Source: Pisaster brevispinus
Lineage: Eukaryota > Echinodermata > Asteroidea > Forcipulatida > Asteriidae
NCBI GenBank assembly: GCA_023634235.1
Contig: JAMKCF010000003.1
Span: 16,028,742 to 16,092,741, forward strand
DNA length: 64,000 nucleotides
Direction of reading: 5' to 3'
Position numbers and translations under genes: made by a program. The notes beneath the pieces were generated by a model. The model was given only the letters and a program-made list of their open reading frames with translations. It was not told the origin of the DNA and did no database searches. Position 1 is the first letter of the stretch. Every line of letters begins with the position of its first letter. This document shows positions 21,990 to 36,900 of this stretch, piece after piece.

Positions 21990-24900
21990 GTGAGTTTCAT
22001 GTTGCTTTTTAAAATTAGTTTGCGTCCGATTAAAAAGCACAAGGAAGGATGTGTGTCACCTAGTTGCGATGATCGTAACCCTCCATCCTCCCGACGGTCG
22101 CAGACCGTCGGGAGGATGGAGGGTTACGATCATCGCAACTAATACCTGGCTAGTCTGTGATTTGGACGGGTGCCCTGCCTACCGCGTCGTCATGGTGGGT
22201 AGATCGTGCACAGTGGATTAAATCAACGGCTGTTTATAAAAGCCCTCAACCAGCTGAATTTTTTGATGATTTAGGCAAAGCTCGATTCCCTGCTGTAGTT
22301 CAAGTGTTTTTGTTGTTTTTCAATTCAACCGACTAGATTTATTTTTAGGTTTATTGTACAATAAAACATTACGGGTTACAGTAAAAATAACAGGTTGAGA
22401 AGGTGTTGAATTATATTAAAGGTAAACACACACAAAATAAAAAAATATGTCAAAATATATTTTTCCTTTGTTCACAGTGAATCTTTGATGCTCTTGTTTT
22501 GACATTGTTTAGTTCTTGTTTTGTTCTGTAGACTGTAGGCCCTAGTAATCAGCCTACATGGCATTAACATTGTTTAGAGTGTTAATTTATCGCAATTGGG
22601 ATCATATTGTACAGTATGCATTGTTGAATGAATTACTGTCAGTCAAATAAGATTTTGTGGGTCTTTATAATGTTGTTTATCTTTTCTTAACAGAACCCTC
22701 AGAGCTTGACCCTACTCTTGAAGCCCTAAATGATGAGAACCTAGATGGGTTAGATGGAACAGATGGAGCCTTATCAGCTCTGGATGGCACACTCACTGAA
22801 CAAACCATCACACCTGCTGTGGCTGAAACCCCTGTTGAAGAAGAGAAGGGGAAAAGTAAGGTTTTTTTCTTCTATGAACAGTGCTCTAAGTACATAAGTA
22901 AAGGAATTGACACGTTACACAATGTGAAATGCATGGTGCAGGGTTAGCCCAGGTTGGACTCTTCTGTTGCATACAATGGGACAGAGTCCAGGTGTAAGGG
23001 TAAAACTAAATTAGATTACTTATCCCCCATGCACAAATTAACATCTATTAAATTGTTGTGGTACCCGCTGCTAAGGATTCGGACCTGCCTCTAGCTATCC
23101 GGCTAGCTCGGTGGTCTAGTGTTTTGACATTTGCTCTAGCAATAAAAATGTCGAGGGTTCGAATCCCACCCGAGTGATTTGCCTGTAGACTTGTTTCACA
23201 GAACTCGGAAAAGTACTGAGTATAACCAAATTATATTACTTATCCCTGATGCAAAAATTAACTAATTTGTTGCGATACCCGCTGCTAAGGATTCGGACCT
23301 GGCTCTAGCCATCGGGCTGGCTTGGTTTTCTAGTGGTAAGATATCTGCTCTAGCAATGCAAAAAATATTTTCTTTTAAGTTTGTTTTAATTTGTAATTTC
23401 CAGAAAAGAAAAAGAAGAAGGGTAAGAAAGGACTGTCATCCGCCAAAGTAGAAGAGGAGCCACCTAAAGAAGAACCCAAGGAGCCAGAGGAGATTAAACC
23501 TGAAGATGGCATTGACGGAGCATTGGCGCCCTCGCCTGAAAGGGTACCACAGATGGTGAGATGCTAGAACCTTTCTTAAATGTTACCGTATTTTGATGAT
23601 AATGATCATTGGGCACAAACCTAGTTGGGCTGATTCCATTATGATTGTTACAAAAGCTTCCCAAACCAAAGTATGACTCAATCCTCCAAGACATCATTAT
23701 CATATCAGGTTCCTCCATCTTTTTGCAGAAAATTATCACCCAGACGATTGTGCGAACGCTGCTCTACATGTGTCATGGCAACGTGCCTGATGAGGTGTGT
23801 GACACTGACTGTATATACTTCTTACGTAACACTCCCGGGATGGTGGAGCTACCCAACACCCTGGAAGAAGCCAACCACACCTTGCCATCATTCTTTGAGT
23901 TTGGGGTGCTCAACGGAAGCTCCCTAACAATGCTGGAACATGTTATTACACAGGTATGAGTTAATCCTTAATATATTTTTTTTCTGTAGTCCTTATTTTG
24001 TGGCGTGAAATGGCGGAGTGGTTAAGAGCACTGGACTCAAGCTCTGGTGTTTCTGATCAGCAGAGTGTGGGTTCGAGTCCCTGTCGTGACACTTGTTTCC
24101 TTAAGCAAGACACTCTATAGGTTTGGTAATGCACATAAAAGAACAAAGAATACTTATCAGGGAATAGTAGGGGTTTCTGGTTCACATAGCAAATGCCCTT
24201 AATTACAGGTGTCCTCTGGCTTCCGAGCTAAGTGATTAAGTTCACTTATTAGGTATCCTTTGTTTCATTACCAGTGACAAATATATAATAACAATAATTC
24301 AAGTCAAGAGATTTAAAGCAGCGATGTGATTGCTCCATTTTTTCCAGGATTTTTTTTTGTTCTGACCCCCCCCCGAAAAAAAAAAACCCCAAAACATTTA
24401 AAAAAAAATTTTTTTATTAAGATCAAATTATTAACAAAATTGATTGAATGCAAATATGTAATTTGGGTTACCAAAAAAAGATTTTTTGACTGGTTTTCCT
24501 TTGGTGTTCCAATCGTCCGAAATTTCATATGAGATATCATCTGATCATTGGGTAATAATAACTAGAATCCCTGAGGTTGTATCAGATTTGCTTGACTTGT
24601 TGCAGAAAAACATTGTCTGTACAGTAAATAGAATCCTAAACAAATCTAATTTACTGAAACCAACAGTCAAAATAGTCCAAATAGTGCTGGGCCTTTAATC
24701 TTCCATTAAAATGGCTGCATCAAGTCTTTGAGAGCTAGGATTTTTCAATTAAATTGTTATTGACATAACATTGTCAAGACAATGTTGAAGTAGTTCATGC
24801 CACTCTGTGGTTACCATGGGAGGTCTGTAGCAACAACCAAAATGATTGAATAAATAAGTTAAATAAACAAATTGAAATAACTCCTAGATATATGTGATTA

Positions 24901-27900
24901 CTTTACTTTAAATACTGAAACCTTTTTGACAGTTACTTTTCTTTCGTATTCCCACAGGTTTACATTCCCCTGCTGTCATTTAACTCCCACAAAAACGGTG
25001 AGGGATCCCAGATTGGTGACCAGCAGGCTGCCCTATCCTCTACCTCTCAGGAAGACCTGGACGATGAATCGGACGATGAAGACCTCTCGCAGAAACAGAA
25101 GCTCGTGGAGTCCCAGCACAGGGCCATGCTCCGCGACGAATTCCTCATCAACATGCAGAAGTTCGCCACCCACATCGGTCGCACCATCCAGCAGATCGAG
25201 GGGGAGGTCCGCTTGGACATCCCTCACATGAACCTCGATGGGGACGTGGCCGAACTCGCCAAGGATGACAACCTTATCCACAAGATTGAGACCGCCTGCC
25301 TCGAGTGGACAAAACAAATAGCCAGTGCGCTCGAGATCCAACTTAAGAAGACCCCACAGGGGGACGGACCGCTAGCAGAAATTGACTTCTGGCGTGAGAG
25401 AAACGCTGCCCTCAGCGCCTTATCAGAGCAGCTGAAACTCCACAGCGTCAGGAAAATGCTTGAAATCCTCGCAAAGAGAGACACGATGGGAGACCACGCC
25501 ATTCTTCAGAGTTTTGAGCTGAATCGCTCAGAGTTGAACAAGTACCACGTGGAGGCCAAGGACAACGTGCGCTTCTTGAGCACCCTTGAGAGACACTTTA
25601 AGAATGTGACCCACGGTGCTAGCTTCCAGGTCGTCTTAGATACCCTTCCCTCGATGATGAATGCTCTACGTATGGTCTGGATCATATCCAGGCATTACAA
25701 CCGCGATGAGAGGATGGTGCCGCTGATGGAGCGTATTGCGTGGGAGCTTGCGGAGCGCGTGGCAAAAGTCATCAACATTAGAACAATCTTTAGGTGAGTG
25801 TGTGGAGATTTTATCTTATGATTTAAATGAGGTTGGCTAAAAGAGAAACCTAGCAAATTCAAACAGTTATCAAAGTTGTGGTATGTGCAACATTGGTTGC
25901 AGAGCTATGGAATTACCAAGCTTTGTTTGGCATTATAAGACCTATACACTATGGATGCTTTGCAAAGTGCTGCAGCGCAATCTGAATGCAGCCATTCATG
26001 CCAGAAAACACTGGGGCAAACCCCTTTTCTTAAGGATAAGCGTTGTGGGTTCTTTTACATACACTACATGACACCTAGAACTTACAACTTTGTGTACCTT
26101 TCGAAGTATGAAACAATAAGTGTCTTGCTTAAACACAAGTGTCAAGACCGGGACTCAAACCCACACTCTATTGATCAGAAACACCAGAGCTTGAGTTTGA
26201 TGCACTTGACCGCTTGGCCACGACACTCAACAGTTACTCACAGGGCCATGTCACAGGAGGCAATTTACGAGCAATCAGTTTCAGGCAATCTCCAACAGTC
26301 CAAGAAGAAAAGGCACGCACATTTGAATGTTCACATATTTTTCTTGGGGATCGTAAGACATTTTTTGAAAAATTACTCCTGTGCTACCAAAGTGGTCCTG
26401 TAGCATGAACTGCAGTTGGTTGCCTCCAAGTTGCCTGCAAAAGTTACCTCGTGTGACTAGACCCTTAGAAAAACAAGTTTAAGACTCTTTTTCAAGAAGA
26501 CCATTTTAGTTAAATTGTTTCGTTTTTTTTTCCCCACAGGGAAACACCCACCCAGATTAAAGCTAGAACCCTGGAAGCCAAAAAGACTTTGGAACTTTGG
26601 AAGGAGTGCTACTTCGAGGTCCGAGCCAAGATCGAGGCATCAGGACGGGATGCCAGGTGGGAGTTTGATCGCAAGCGCCTGTTTGAGAGGACAGACTACA
26701 TGGCAATGATATGTCAGGACATATATGATGTAGCACAGGTAAAAGAATGTCAGTAGGAGAGGCTAACAGACCTGATGCTTCATTCTTGTACGGGCAAGGC
26801 AGTTTTTTTCCTTAGTAAAGGGCACCTCTATAAAGGAATTTTAAATTTCTACTGGCCTTGGTGCCCCTTCAAAAGTTTCCCCGCATAGACTTCAAGATTT
26901 GCCGCTGGAAGTACCCTTTGCAAAATGAAAATGGCCTTGCCCTTTCAAACATGAAATCTGAGGTCTATATCTTAATCATGTTCAATCTGATCTCTTGCGT
27001 ACATTCAGGTCTTGCAAGAGTTCTACCATATCTTTGGGCCAGAGCTGAAGTCGGTGACTGGTGATCCACAGCGCATTGAGGATGTCCTGAAGAGAGTAGA
27101 CGGACTCGTTGAACCAATTCAAGATGTGAGTTGTACCACTTTGTTGTTCTTGAAACCTTGTTTTCCTCTCAATACATTTTGGAACAGGTGTTCAGACCGC
27201 ACAATTACTAAGTTGTAAATACACTATCTGATTTATACATTATCCTGTTCGTAAGTGTGCCGTAATTCGCGGTCACCTCACACAAACTGGCTCCACTGAT
27301 TACCAGAAGCCTATAAGAGTTGCATTGAGCCAGTTTTCAGTTGATGATTTTATGCAACAAAAGTTTCAGAATTGGAATTGGCTTTCACATGCGTTCTTCA
27401 AAGACTAAGGTCTTGTCAGAATTGAAAGTTCCTGTCACAAGAAATGCAGAAATCGCAGACATAAACATAATCAAGAATACTTGATATTGTATATTTTTTT
27501 TCAGCACACAATCAATACTTAAAAATATATATATGACATTTTCTTAACCATTACCCTCCAAAAATTCTTCTGTATCCTCTTTGCTGAAATAAAGGATTTA
27601 GAAGGACTGAGGGCTGTAGGCCCAAATAATAATTGCTTATCACTGGGTCAGGTATTCTAATCTATAACATGTATAAGTCCAAACAATTTGGTGTGAAGTG
27701 ACTTAAGGAGATTGGAGGAGTTGAGGTCACCTGTACACAAAAAGGCCTAGGGAGTAAGGGTTGAAGGTACCTATACACAAATGTCTGTCAAAAGCATAAT
27801 TTATAAGCACAGTATGATGACATTCAGAGCAGAGCAACCTAGTGACCGTCAATCTATCCTTTGACCCCCAGGTGAGCTTTGACCCCTTCGGCCTGAAGCA

Positions 27901-30900
27901 CCAGCTCCAATGGCGCAAAGTCATGGAGTGGTTCAACAAGGAGGTGGCAGCCATTGAGGAAGAAGCCAAGCACTTCATCAACGAATCTTTCAAAACACTG
28001 CGCTCAGCCGAGGGAGCTTTCGACATGCTGCTCAAGTTTAAGAACATTCGCTCCCGGGAGGCGATCAACTCGCAGATGATGAAGAAGTTCAACGACATCC
28101 TGTTGCAATACGGAAAAGAGGTGAGAAGATTTCTTATTGGGTGCGGACAAAGTTGGTAGTTGTCAAAGACCAGTATCCGCACTTTATTTTAACCAACATA
28201 AACATGAAATAAAACCTGCGAAATTTGAAAAGGTAGGATCATAGTTTGGTAAGGACCCCGAAATGAAATTGTGTAACTTTTTCCGAAACCCTATTTTTTA
28301 TAGATGGTAATGGTAGTAAGCATCCTGCTAGAATGTTTTGTATAGAATGCCCCCATTAATTAGAAACCAATAAACTACGATTATTTACCTAGGTGGATAC
28401 AGTCAACTCATTGTTCAAGCAGCACCAGGACAGCCCGCCCGTCTCTAAGAACCAGCCGCCAGTAGGTGGCGCTATTGCCTGGGAGCGCTCACTGTTCCAC
28501 CGCATCAAGCACACCATCATCCGCTTTCAGAGTATGGAGGATTTACTGACGAGCGAATACGGGAAAGCGGTAAGTTTCTAAATAAAAGTTACGTTGAGAT
28601 AAAATGTTGCCTAGGAAAGTTAACCAGTTGATTTTGTGGGACACAATAGTGCCTAAAACTCTTATGCAACATGCAGCAGCGTTTTTATAATAAACTTGAA
28701 TTTCTGTGCGTATTTGGCAGTAGTCGGGTAGTTATGTCAACATTCCATGTGTGTTCAGGCACTGTGGTTGTGCTTACACAGGCAACTGTTTCAAAGAGTC
28801 CCTGTGGTCATGATTCGGTGGCCCCAGGAAAAAGACGCTGATCGGCCATTACATAATGGCTTTCCAACAGCCTGATTGTGCTTCAGAAATATGACTGTAA
28901 ACAAAATACAAGCCATTAAAATCTGTAAATGCCAATGAAAAAAATTCTTGACAATGGTGTCCAAACAAATAAATGGCTGGAAAAAAAGGTTACTTTTTGA
29001 CTGAAAATAATCTTGCAAGAGTATAGGAATAAGGATATTTAATCCCAAAGCAAAACTTTCCAACCCTTTTCCAGGTCCTAAAGAATTGATTACAATTAAA
29101 CAGTGTGCTCAACCTCCATTTGGAAGTGTTTGTCATTTTCTTGAGCCGCCCATTTAGTTTCCTTTATGTTAATTTGAAGGCAAGGAGCAAGTACCTTGGT
29201 GTTGCCAGGCAGATGCGGGAGTATGAGGAGAAGAAGTATGAGCAATGGCGGGAGTACGTTGAGGGCATCCTTCCTGGGCTACTCAAGAGGAACCTCCTGA
29301 CTAAGCCAACAGCCAGCATGGCCATCATCCCTGTCTCTCACAGTGAAGGAGACGGGAATGAGGGTAGCTCAGCCAGCAATCACGCCATGCAAGGTAAGAT
29401 TGGATTTCAGGCCAGTGATTCCCCTGTTTTTTTTTCCAAATGTCTTCCAAATGTGGAAGGGGTTGATGTACCTTTCAGTTTGAATTTCTGACCTCGTAAG
29501 TTGCAATGATGGTAGCAAGTGATGTATATTGATATTCCACTTTTAAATCCTGAGATCTCTCAACAAAATGTACTTTTTTGGGTCAATGTTAGGTGCAGAG
29601 GTGAAATACGTTGTTGATTTTGCAACAGAGCTGTCGGAGATCATCGTTGAGACCAAATATATGGAGCAGCTGGGCTTCTCTATACCAGAGCTGGCTCGAA
29701 ATGTAGCCCTGCAGGTCAGTTCAGATTACTCACAAATATTGAGGTGATATTGAGAAATGTTCACAGATACTGGTGTTGTTCACAATCATGACAATGGAAC
29801 ACGGAGAATGCTGAGCTCATTGACTACTTCAGAAATGATTTTGACGCACGTTAGTCATAAAATGAGGTGCATGCTGGGTAAGACAAGGGCAAAATAGACC
29901 ATCTAAAGTGCATGTGAAATGTATTATGATTATTCAGAAGGATACAAGATATTGATTATTAATCGTTATGATTTCCTCTCACATATTTAGGAGGACAAAT
30001 ATCTAAGATGGAATGACGGATTGAGACACATGCTGGGTAGATACCACTCAGCCATCAGCTCCATCAATAACGCAGAGGTAGATGCAGATTCTTTCAACCC
30101 CCTCCCCCCCCCCCTCACTCTCTCTCTCTTTTTCTTCTTAGTCTATTAAAAAAAAAACTAATACAAATTTGGACACAAAAAATGGCAAATGTCAAACAAC
30201 ATTTTTCAAAGTTGAGTTTTTCAGATTTGGAAGTTCAGTTGGGCTGCATTTATTTTTACAATATTTTGGCAGGAAGTTATGATTTTATGAATTACTAAAA
30301 AAAAAAACCTATTATGTTCACCTTGTCCCCTGTTGCTTACTCCATGACTGTGTCCTTTTTAGAATGTGTATGTTTACTCGCATTCCGGCGTTAGGTTACG
30401 GATGGTTTCTAAGCCTATATTTTTGAGGCTGTCTTCAGGAATGTTGAAGGTATTGCTTTCTAAACAGATTTACCTTAACAGTTTACCTTTACCTTATTGC
30501 ACAGACTCAGCTTCTTGATGAGCACCTGAAGGACCTGAGACGGACGCTGAAGTCCGGCCACAAACGTCTCAACTGGAACTCCCTGGGAATCACGGATTAC
30601 ATCACCCGCTGTGAACAGGTAAGTAGATAAAAACAAACAAACAATCTGGGACCCATTTCATGGGCCCTGTTTACCGCGGAATTCTGCACTTACGTCCCAT
30701 TGAATTATGTGCTTTACAGGACTCGGTATGGGCAGAATTTTTTAGCTATATTTAAGTTCCTAGTATTACAACTGTCATCTAGAAGCTAAACCATTGATTT
30801 GTTAACTTATTGCTCCTATTTTGTGTTCTCTTCACTGCTTTACCATGACAGGCAATCTCCAAGTTTGAGTCGCTGGTCAATCAGATCCAGAAGAATGCCA

Positions 30901-33900
30901 AGGACATTGATGCTCGGCTCAAGGCAGTGGAACAAGCTGATCTCTTCAAGGGACCCCCTAGCCAAATGAACGGTGAAATCTTACCGGGGTGCAAGGTGAG
31001 AAAAACATAACCTATGACCCATGTACCCACAATTCTCATCCATTTATCATTGTTTGTTATTTGTAGCTTTCTTGGAAAAATAACTTGTTTTTTATGAGGT
31101 AATAAAGTTGGCCATTTTATGGGCAATGATGCATCATTTTATAATGTGCAACTATGCGTTTTTCGTAAATAACACATGTGGCACATGGGAGTTGGATTAA
31201 ATTCCTTGCTTGATTGGTTGGAGACAATTTAAATACTTGATGCGGCTCAAAGCCCAAACTCAAGTTGCCCATCAAGGTGGTGTCTATCGGAAACTGTCTA
31301 TACTAGAACTATTTTCAGAGCCACTTCTGACAGTATTAACTGATTGTGTATGCAGGAATACTTTGACCACATTGAGAGAGAGCGCATGCACACGTTTGAA
31401 CAGCTGGCCAGGAAGTACCGAGCCATCGGCCCACTGCTGACTAAGATGGAAGGGCTGGTTGTCCACACCAATACTGGCAGGTCACCGCGTCTGCAGGCTT
31501 ACTACGGCTACTGGGAAATGAGGGTGTATGCTTCCCTCACAAAGGTGGGTCAAACTTTATAGGATGGCCAGATAAAACTAAGCCGTTGTTCTGTTAGTTT
31601 TGGGGTTATTTTCCTCAGAAGTGAGACCTTGGATTATCTAGTTTTCTTGTTTTAGTGTGAAACCCATTTTTACAAAGTTGTTTAATCTTTTGAAATTAAT
31701 TTTGAGATGAACAAAGAAACAAATTGACTAGAGCAGGATTTGAACCTGTGACATCCAGGTTTACATGCCAGTGCTCTACCAACTGAGCTTTCTAGCCCTT
31801 TCTTGGCAGTCTACCTACCTTGCCAATATTTCCGTCGAGGGGTGCCAGTCAGAGGTCATACAACCATATACTTAATTTTGTTTACTTGGTCTGTCAAAGA
31901 TGCTTTTATGAACAGAAGTACATATTATGGTATTCTCAAGAATAATACATCTTTGATTCTAAGACCCTGTTTTAATTTGATTTGATTCATTTCTCAGTTG
32001 ATAACTCGTAATATGACTGAGTTCAACAATGCTGTGACCTCCAACAAGCCACTGTTTCAGATCGACGCCATGCTGTCAGCCCCAGAGATCATTCTAGCGC
32101 CGGCAGCTAATGAGATCTACAAACTCACCATGCAGAGTGTCCGAGACTGTGTGGAAGGGTAGGTACCAGACTAGAGTTGTGCATTGACCTTTATTTTCCT
32201 AAATGGTTGAACAGAATTTGTGATTTGAGTTTAAACGTTTCTACCAATTCGAATTAGAACTATGAGGCCATCTGTAAAAAGAGCAGATGTCAACACACTT
32301 TCAAGAATTGAAAATAGAGCTCAGTCTTTGCAGTCACAAAACCACAAACCACAGTGGGGCGGCAGTGTACAAGGCAAAATGTGTAACAAATTAAGGGATT
32401 AAAAAAATTTGTAGGGATGTCAATCAAAAGGGATGTCAATCATTCAAACCAACCACCTTTGCCACACTAGAGCTGATGTCTTGCCACTGTTTTTAAATTT
32501 TTTGCCCTAACATTGCATATTACTCGGATGGGATTCAAACCAGCGACCTTTGCCATGCTAGAGTTAATGTCTAACCACAAGACCACCAAGCTAGCCGGTT
32601 GGCTAGAGGCAGTTTGAATCTTGTATTTTAGCAGTGGGTATCACATAGATTTTATAGATAATGTTAAGATAAAGAATATTATTTGGGTTTTTTGTTTGTT
32701 TGCCTTTTTCCTATTTCTTTCAAGTTTTGTTTAAGAAAAATTTATTGAATAATAGAGAATTACATCCAAGAAACCATTTGTTATATCTGTATCTTCTACT
32801 AAGATCCAAAAACTTTGTGCGATGGATGCATGGCACCTGCATCGAGACACCACCTCAGAATGTGGAGGGAGAAGATGAACCCTTCATCTTCAGTTTCTTC
32901 TCGGACATCTCAGCTGACGGCAGCATCATTGAGCTGGTGGTACAGGCCTCCAACCTAATGCAGAAGACACTGACTAACCACACCAAGTATCTCAACAGGT
33001 AAACAGAGTGATTTATTCCTGAGCCCAAGTTCACCAAGCTGCTTTAGCAGGCAGTTTTGCTTACAAGTTTGTGCTCAGCAAAAACTGGCAGGATACCAGT
33101 CAGAAATGGTGCATTGATATTGATTGTTTCTTTTCAGATGGAAGAGGTATCGGCCACTATGGAAGCTAGACAAAACCATCATGCTAGAGAAGTTTGCTAG
33201 CAAGAAGCCAACCTGTGTGGCTTATGACGACAAACTGCAGTTCTATTCCAACTTGGCCAAAGAGGTAAGCCCAACTGAGAATCTCTTGTTTCGTCCACCA
33301 AAATCCCTGGCTAGAAGCTCCTTGAGTTTGATTTGTGAAGCTCAAAAGTACAGGTGTTTAAGGGAAGTTAACAAACAAATGTTAATTGGGGCTGTGTGTC
33401 TTTTGTCTGGCTGTGGCAGTCCGTGCAGTCCTGGTGCAGCCTGCCAAGGGCTCAGCTCAGAGTGGCCAAACCCCCAGAACATGCATAACAAATTGCAACA
33501 AAAATTTCCTTCATTGGAGAGTGCATATTTTTAAAGCAGGCTGCCAAATCGCTGCTGTCTAGCTGCGCTAAAAACACAAATTGTAAAGTTCCATGGATGA
33601 CTTGGTCTGTAAAAATCATGGCGCGTCTGCTGCAACAGCTTCAACAGCTTCAATTCTCCTGACCAGTTCCCCTGTCCAGCAGATTTGTTTAGTTTTCCAC
33701 AGAGGTGAAACAAACAGAAACAAACATCAAAATGTGTAAATCACAGTATCAATCCACAGATTGTCTTCAAGACAATGGACAAAACCAAGGGCTTGTTTTG
33801 TTTCATTTTTATGTTGTTTTTTTTGGCGTTATTCTTGTTTTTTTTAAGTCAAATTGCTCAAACTGTTAAAAGTGCCATTTAGATACTCTTCATGCTTATG

Positions 33901-36900
33901 TTGTAGTATGTTATGGTTTTTGATACTTGGTTTTTAGATTTGTTTGTTCGGCCATTAGCTTTGGCCTTTGCTATGGTCAGATCACTTGGTCAGTTATCCG
34001 TTCCCAATCATCAGTGCTGCTCAGGCCAGCTGTGCATGGGTCTTCACAGATGCTCAGTTTACACACAACATGTAAAAAATAAATTGGACTCAAGATAAAA
34101 CTTTCTGTGTTTTGTATTCACAGGTGGAGAACCAGCCGAAGATTAAGGACCAGGACTGTATTCGCCTGCACATGGGGCTCTTGGCTGACACCGTTAAAAA
34201 CCATGCCAAGAAATGGGTTGAGTCACTGGGGACTTTGCTCAGAGACACAGCTAGTGAGGAGCTCCACGGGCTTAAGACAGAGTTACTGGTGAGTAATAGA
34301 CCTTATGCACATGGCGTCATTTGGGAAGGGCCCCCTCGCCTAGAGGTCAAAAGGAGGTTGTTCATGGGCCAATCCTCTCTGCGTTTCCACTGTTTCATCA
34401 TCGGTTTACCTCTAAGATAGTAGCTTGATGACGTCAATGCATAGTAATATAAGCAATTATTAGGCACTTCAACACCCATTGTATGAAAAAAAGCATTAGA
34501 CTGCTAGTGGTGTGTCATGGTGTGTCACTTGCGTCCTTGAGCAAAACACTTGAGTATGATTGCTTCTCTTCACCCAGGGTTAAATGGGTACCTGTGAGGG
34601 AAGAGATTGTCTTTGTGATTGATTTAGCTTGGTGCATTACATATTTGACAGCACAGGCTGTTTACTCCCCAGGGAGCTGAGATGGTTTAAGGAATGAAAT
34701 AAATAGCCCAGTGACCTGCGTTATAATTAATACTCATGGGCCGTGAGCATTACTAAGTTATTACTAACTGAAAGATGTTAATTAATAACATAATGAATCT
34801 TTTAATTCACATGGACATTTGACACATTCATTTATACTTTAATACATTTTACCAGGAAACTGTTAATGATGCACATAATTTGCTTGAAAATAAAATGTTC
34901 AATAGCTTTTAGCAGATGAAAAAATAAATTCCACTGCTTATCTTTCATATTTAAACATTTCCACCTTGATTTTAAAACAGACCCTATCCACGGACCTCAA
35001 GAAGACCCCAAACACCCTGGAAGATCTCAAGTTTGTCCTCCGCATCATCTCCGACATCAAGGACATGTCGCTGGACGTGGAGATGCGAATCACAGACATC
35101 GTGGAGCGCTACCGCACCCTGGCCATGTACAAGATCGAGGTCAGCGATGAAGAGAAGGAGACGTGTAGGAACTTCAAACTGATGTGGGACGATCTGTTCA
35201 TGGAGTCTAAGCATGTGGACGCAAGCCTCATCGTGGTCAAGAAGAAATTCACAGAGGTAGGAAGATTACTGTTTTGTCAGTGCAACAAGGTCGTACGATG
35301 AGTTATGACCTTGTTGCAAACGTGATTTCTCAAAGTGTAACAGGGTGGCGACTTGGTAAAAAAAAAAGTGGATGTAAGCACAAAACCAATGCAACGAGGT
35401 TGTATGATGTGGTTGCAAACATGATTCTCATAGCGCAACTGGATCATATCTTTGTTGAAAAAATCCTGGATGTAAGCATAAAACCAATGCAATAAGGTCG
35501 TATGATGAGGTATGACCTTGTTGCAGAAATGATTTCTAGTAGTGTTACAAGAGGTCGTATCGTTGTTAAAAACTCCTGGATGTAAGCACAAAATCAATGC
35601 AAAAAGGTCGTATGGTGAGGTACAACCTTGTTGCAAACATGATTTCTCATAATGCAACAGGGTCGTATTTTTGTTTAGAAATCGTCCTGATGTAAGTGCA
35701 AACCAATGGAGTAAGATAACAACCTAGTTGCATGGAGAAAAATTGTGTAGTCAGAAGTGTGCAATATATGACCTTTTGATCAAACTGAGTTATGACGTTG
35801 CACTGACATGACATTAAAAATGCAGCCTTTAAAAATTGTAAATGCAGCCTCATTGTAGTAAACAAACAATTCACAGAAGTTTGAAAAAAAAGGATTTGTT
35901 CTCGATTTCTTTTTGTTTTTCATTGAAATTTCCAATGTATGAACGTTGTGGTTAAGAAGAAATCAACTTTGCAATCAGAACTCCACTGCACTAGACTGCT
36001 CAGCCAAGAAACACCCCACCACTAATTGGATTTTCTTCTCTCCACAGATTACTCAAGATCAGATCAGCAATTTCAGTTCTGAGTTGAATAATTTCCAGAG
36101 TAAGTTCAGACTGGAAGGTCCAGGAGCTGTGGGGAATAACTTGGACAAAGGTGAGTTCTTCTACTAAGTACAGGCTGTAAGTCCAGAAGAATGGCTCATC
36201 AATTTTAAATTAACAGACTGTGCAAGCCTTGCTTGTATCGAAAATGAGAAAACAACTCGAACAAAGACTATATTGTTCTATGAAATCAAATCTTCTTTTT
36301 TATAATCTATTGATAAAAAATTCTTGAAAATAAAAGTACCCATAGCAATTTTTTCTAAATACAATTTCAATTTGTATATAATACAAAGTAATTTGTTAAA
36401 ATTAACATTGAAACAAAATTTTAACTTGGAACGAAGATGCTTATTGGGACGAGGATGCTTATAACAACAGTGAACTAAAGTGATTGGAGAAACAGAATCG
36501 TTTCCATTTTCGTACAATCTCATCCGTGATTTTCTGTTGAAAACCTTGGTATTTCCATCTCTCAGGCGTTGAGCTGATGGAGGCGTTTAAGAGAGAGCTG
36601 TCCATATATGAAAAAGATCGCCAAGAACTCGCCAACGCTGAGAAGCTGTTTGATCTTCCAATCACCATGTACCCTGAACTCCTCCAAGTACAGAAAGAGA
36701 TGACTGGACTGGATAAGATCTATGAAATCTACAAACAGCAGAAGGTAAGGTGTCGAGTCTCCCGTGACAAAAGAGCTCAGCTTCATGGCCCTGCTTACTG
36801 TAGAATTTTGTGGATACTTTCAGCCTCGCTACCATGGGCAACGCGCCATATCGTTACCTCTCGTCACTAACCCCTGGTAGGAAAACACTGCTGATTGGCT

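Noticed and set aside
22657..22947. ORF extending past DNAH10 exon 2 on both sides
   Set aside because: Only 22694-22855 lies between good splice signals and keeps phase; the rest is intron read-through. The same holds for many other frames that overrun DNAH10 exons.
35277..35657. 126-codon minus-strand frame
   Set aside because: It spans the intron 20 minisatellite and only reflects its repeat unit; no homology and no splice context.
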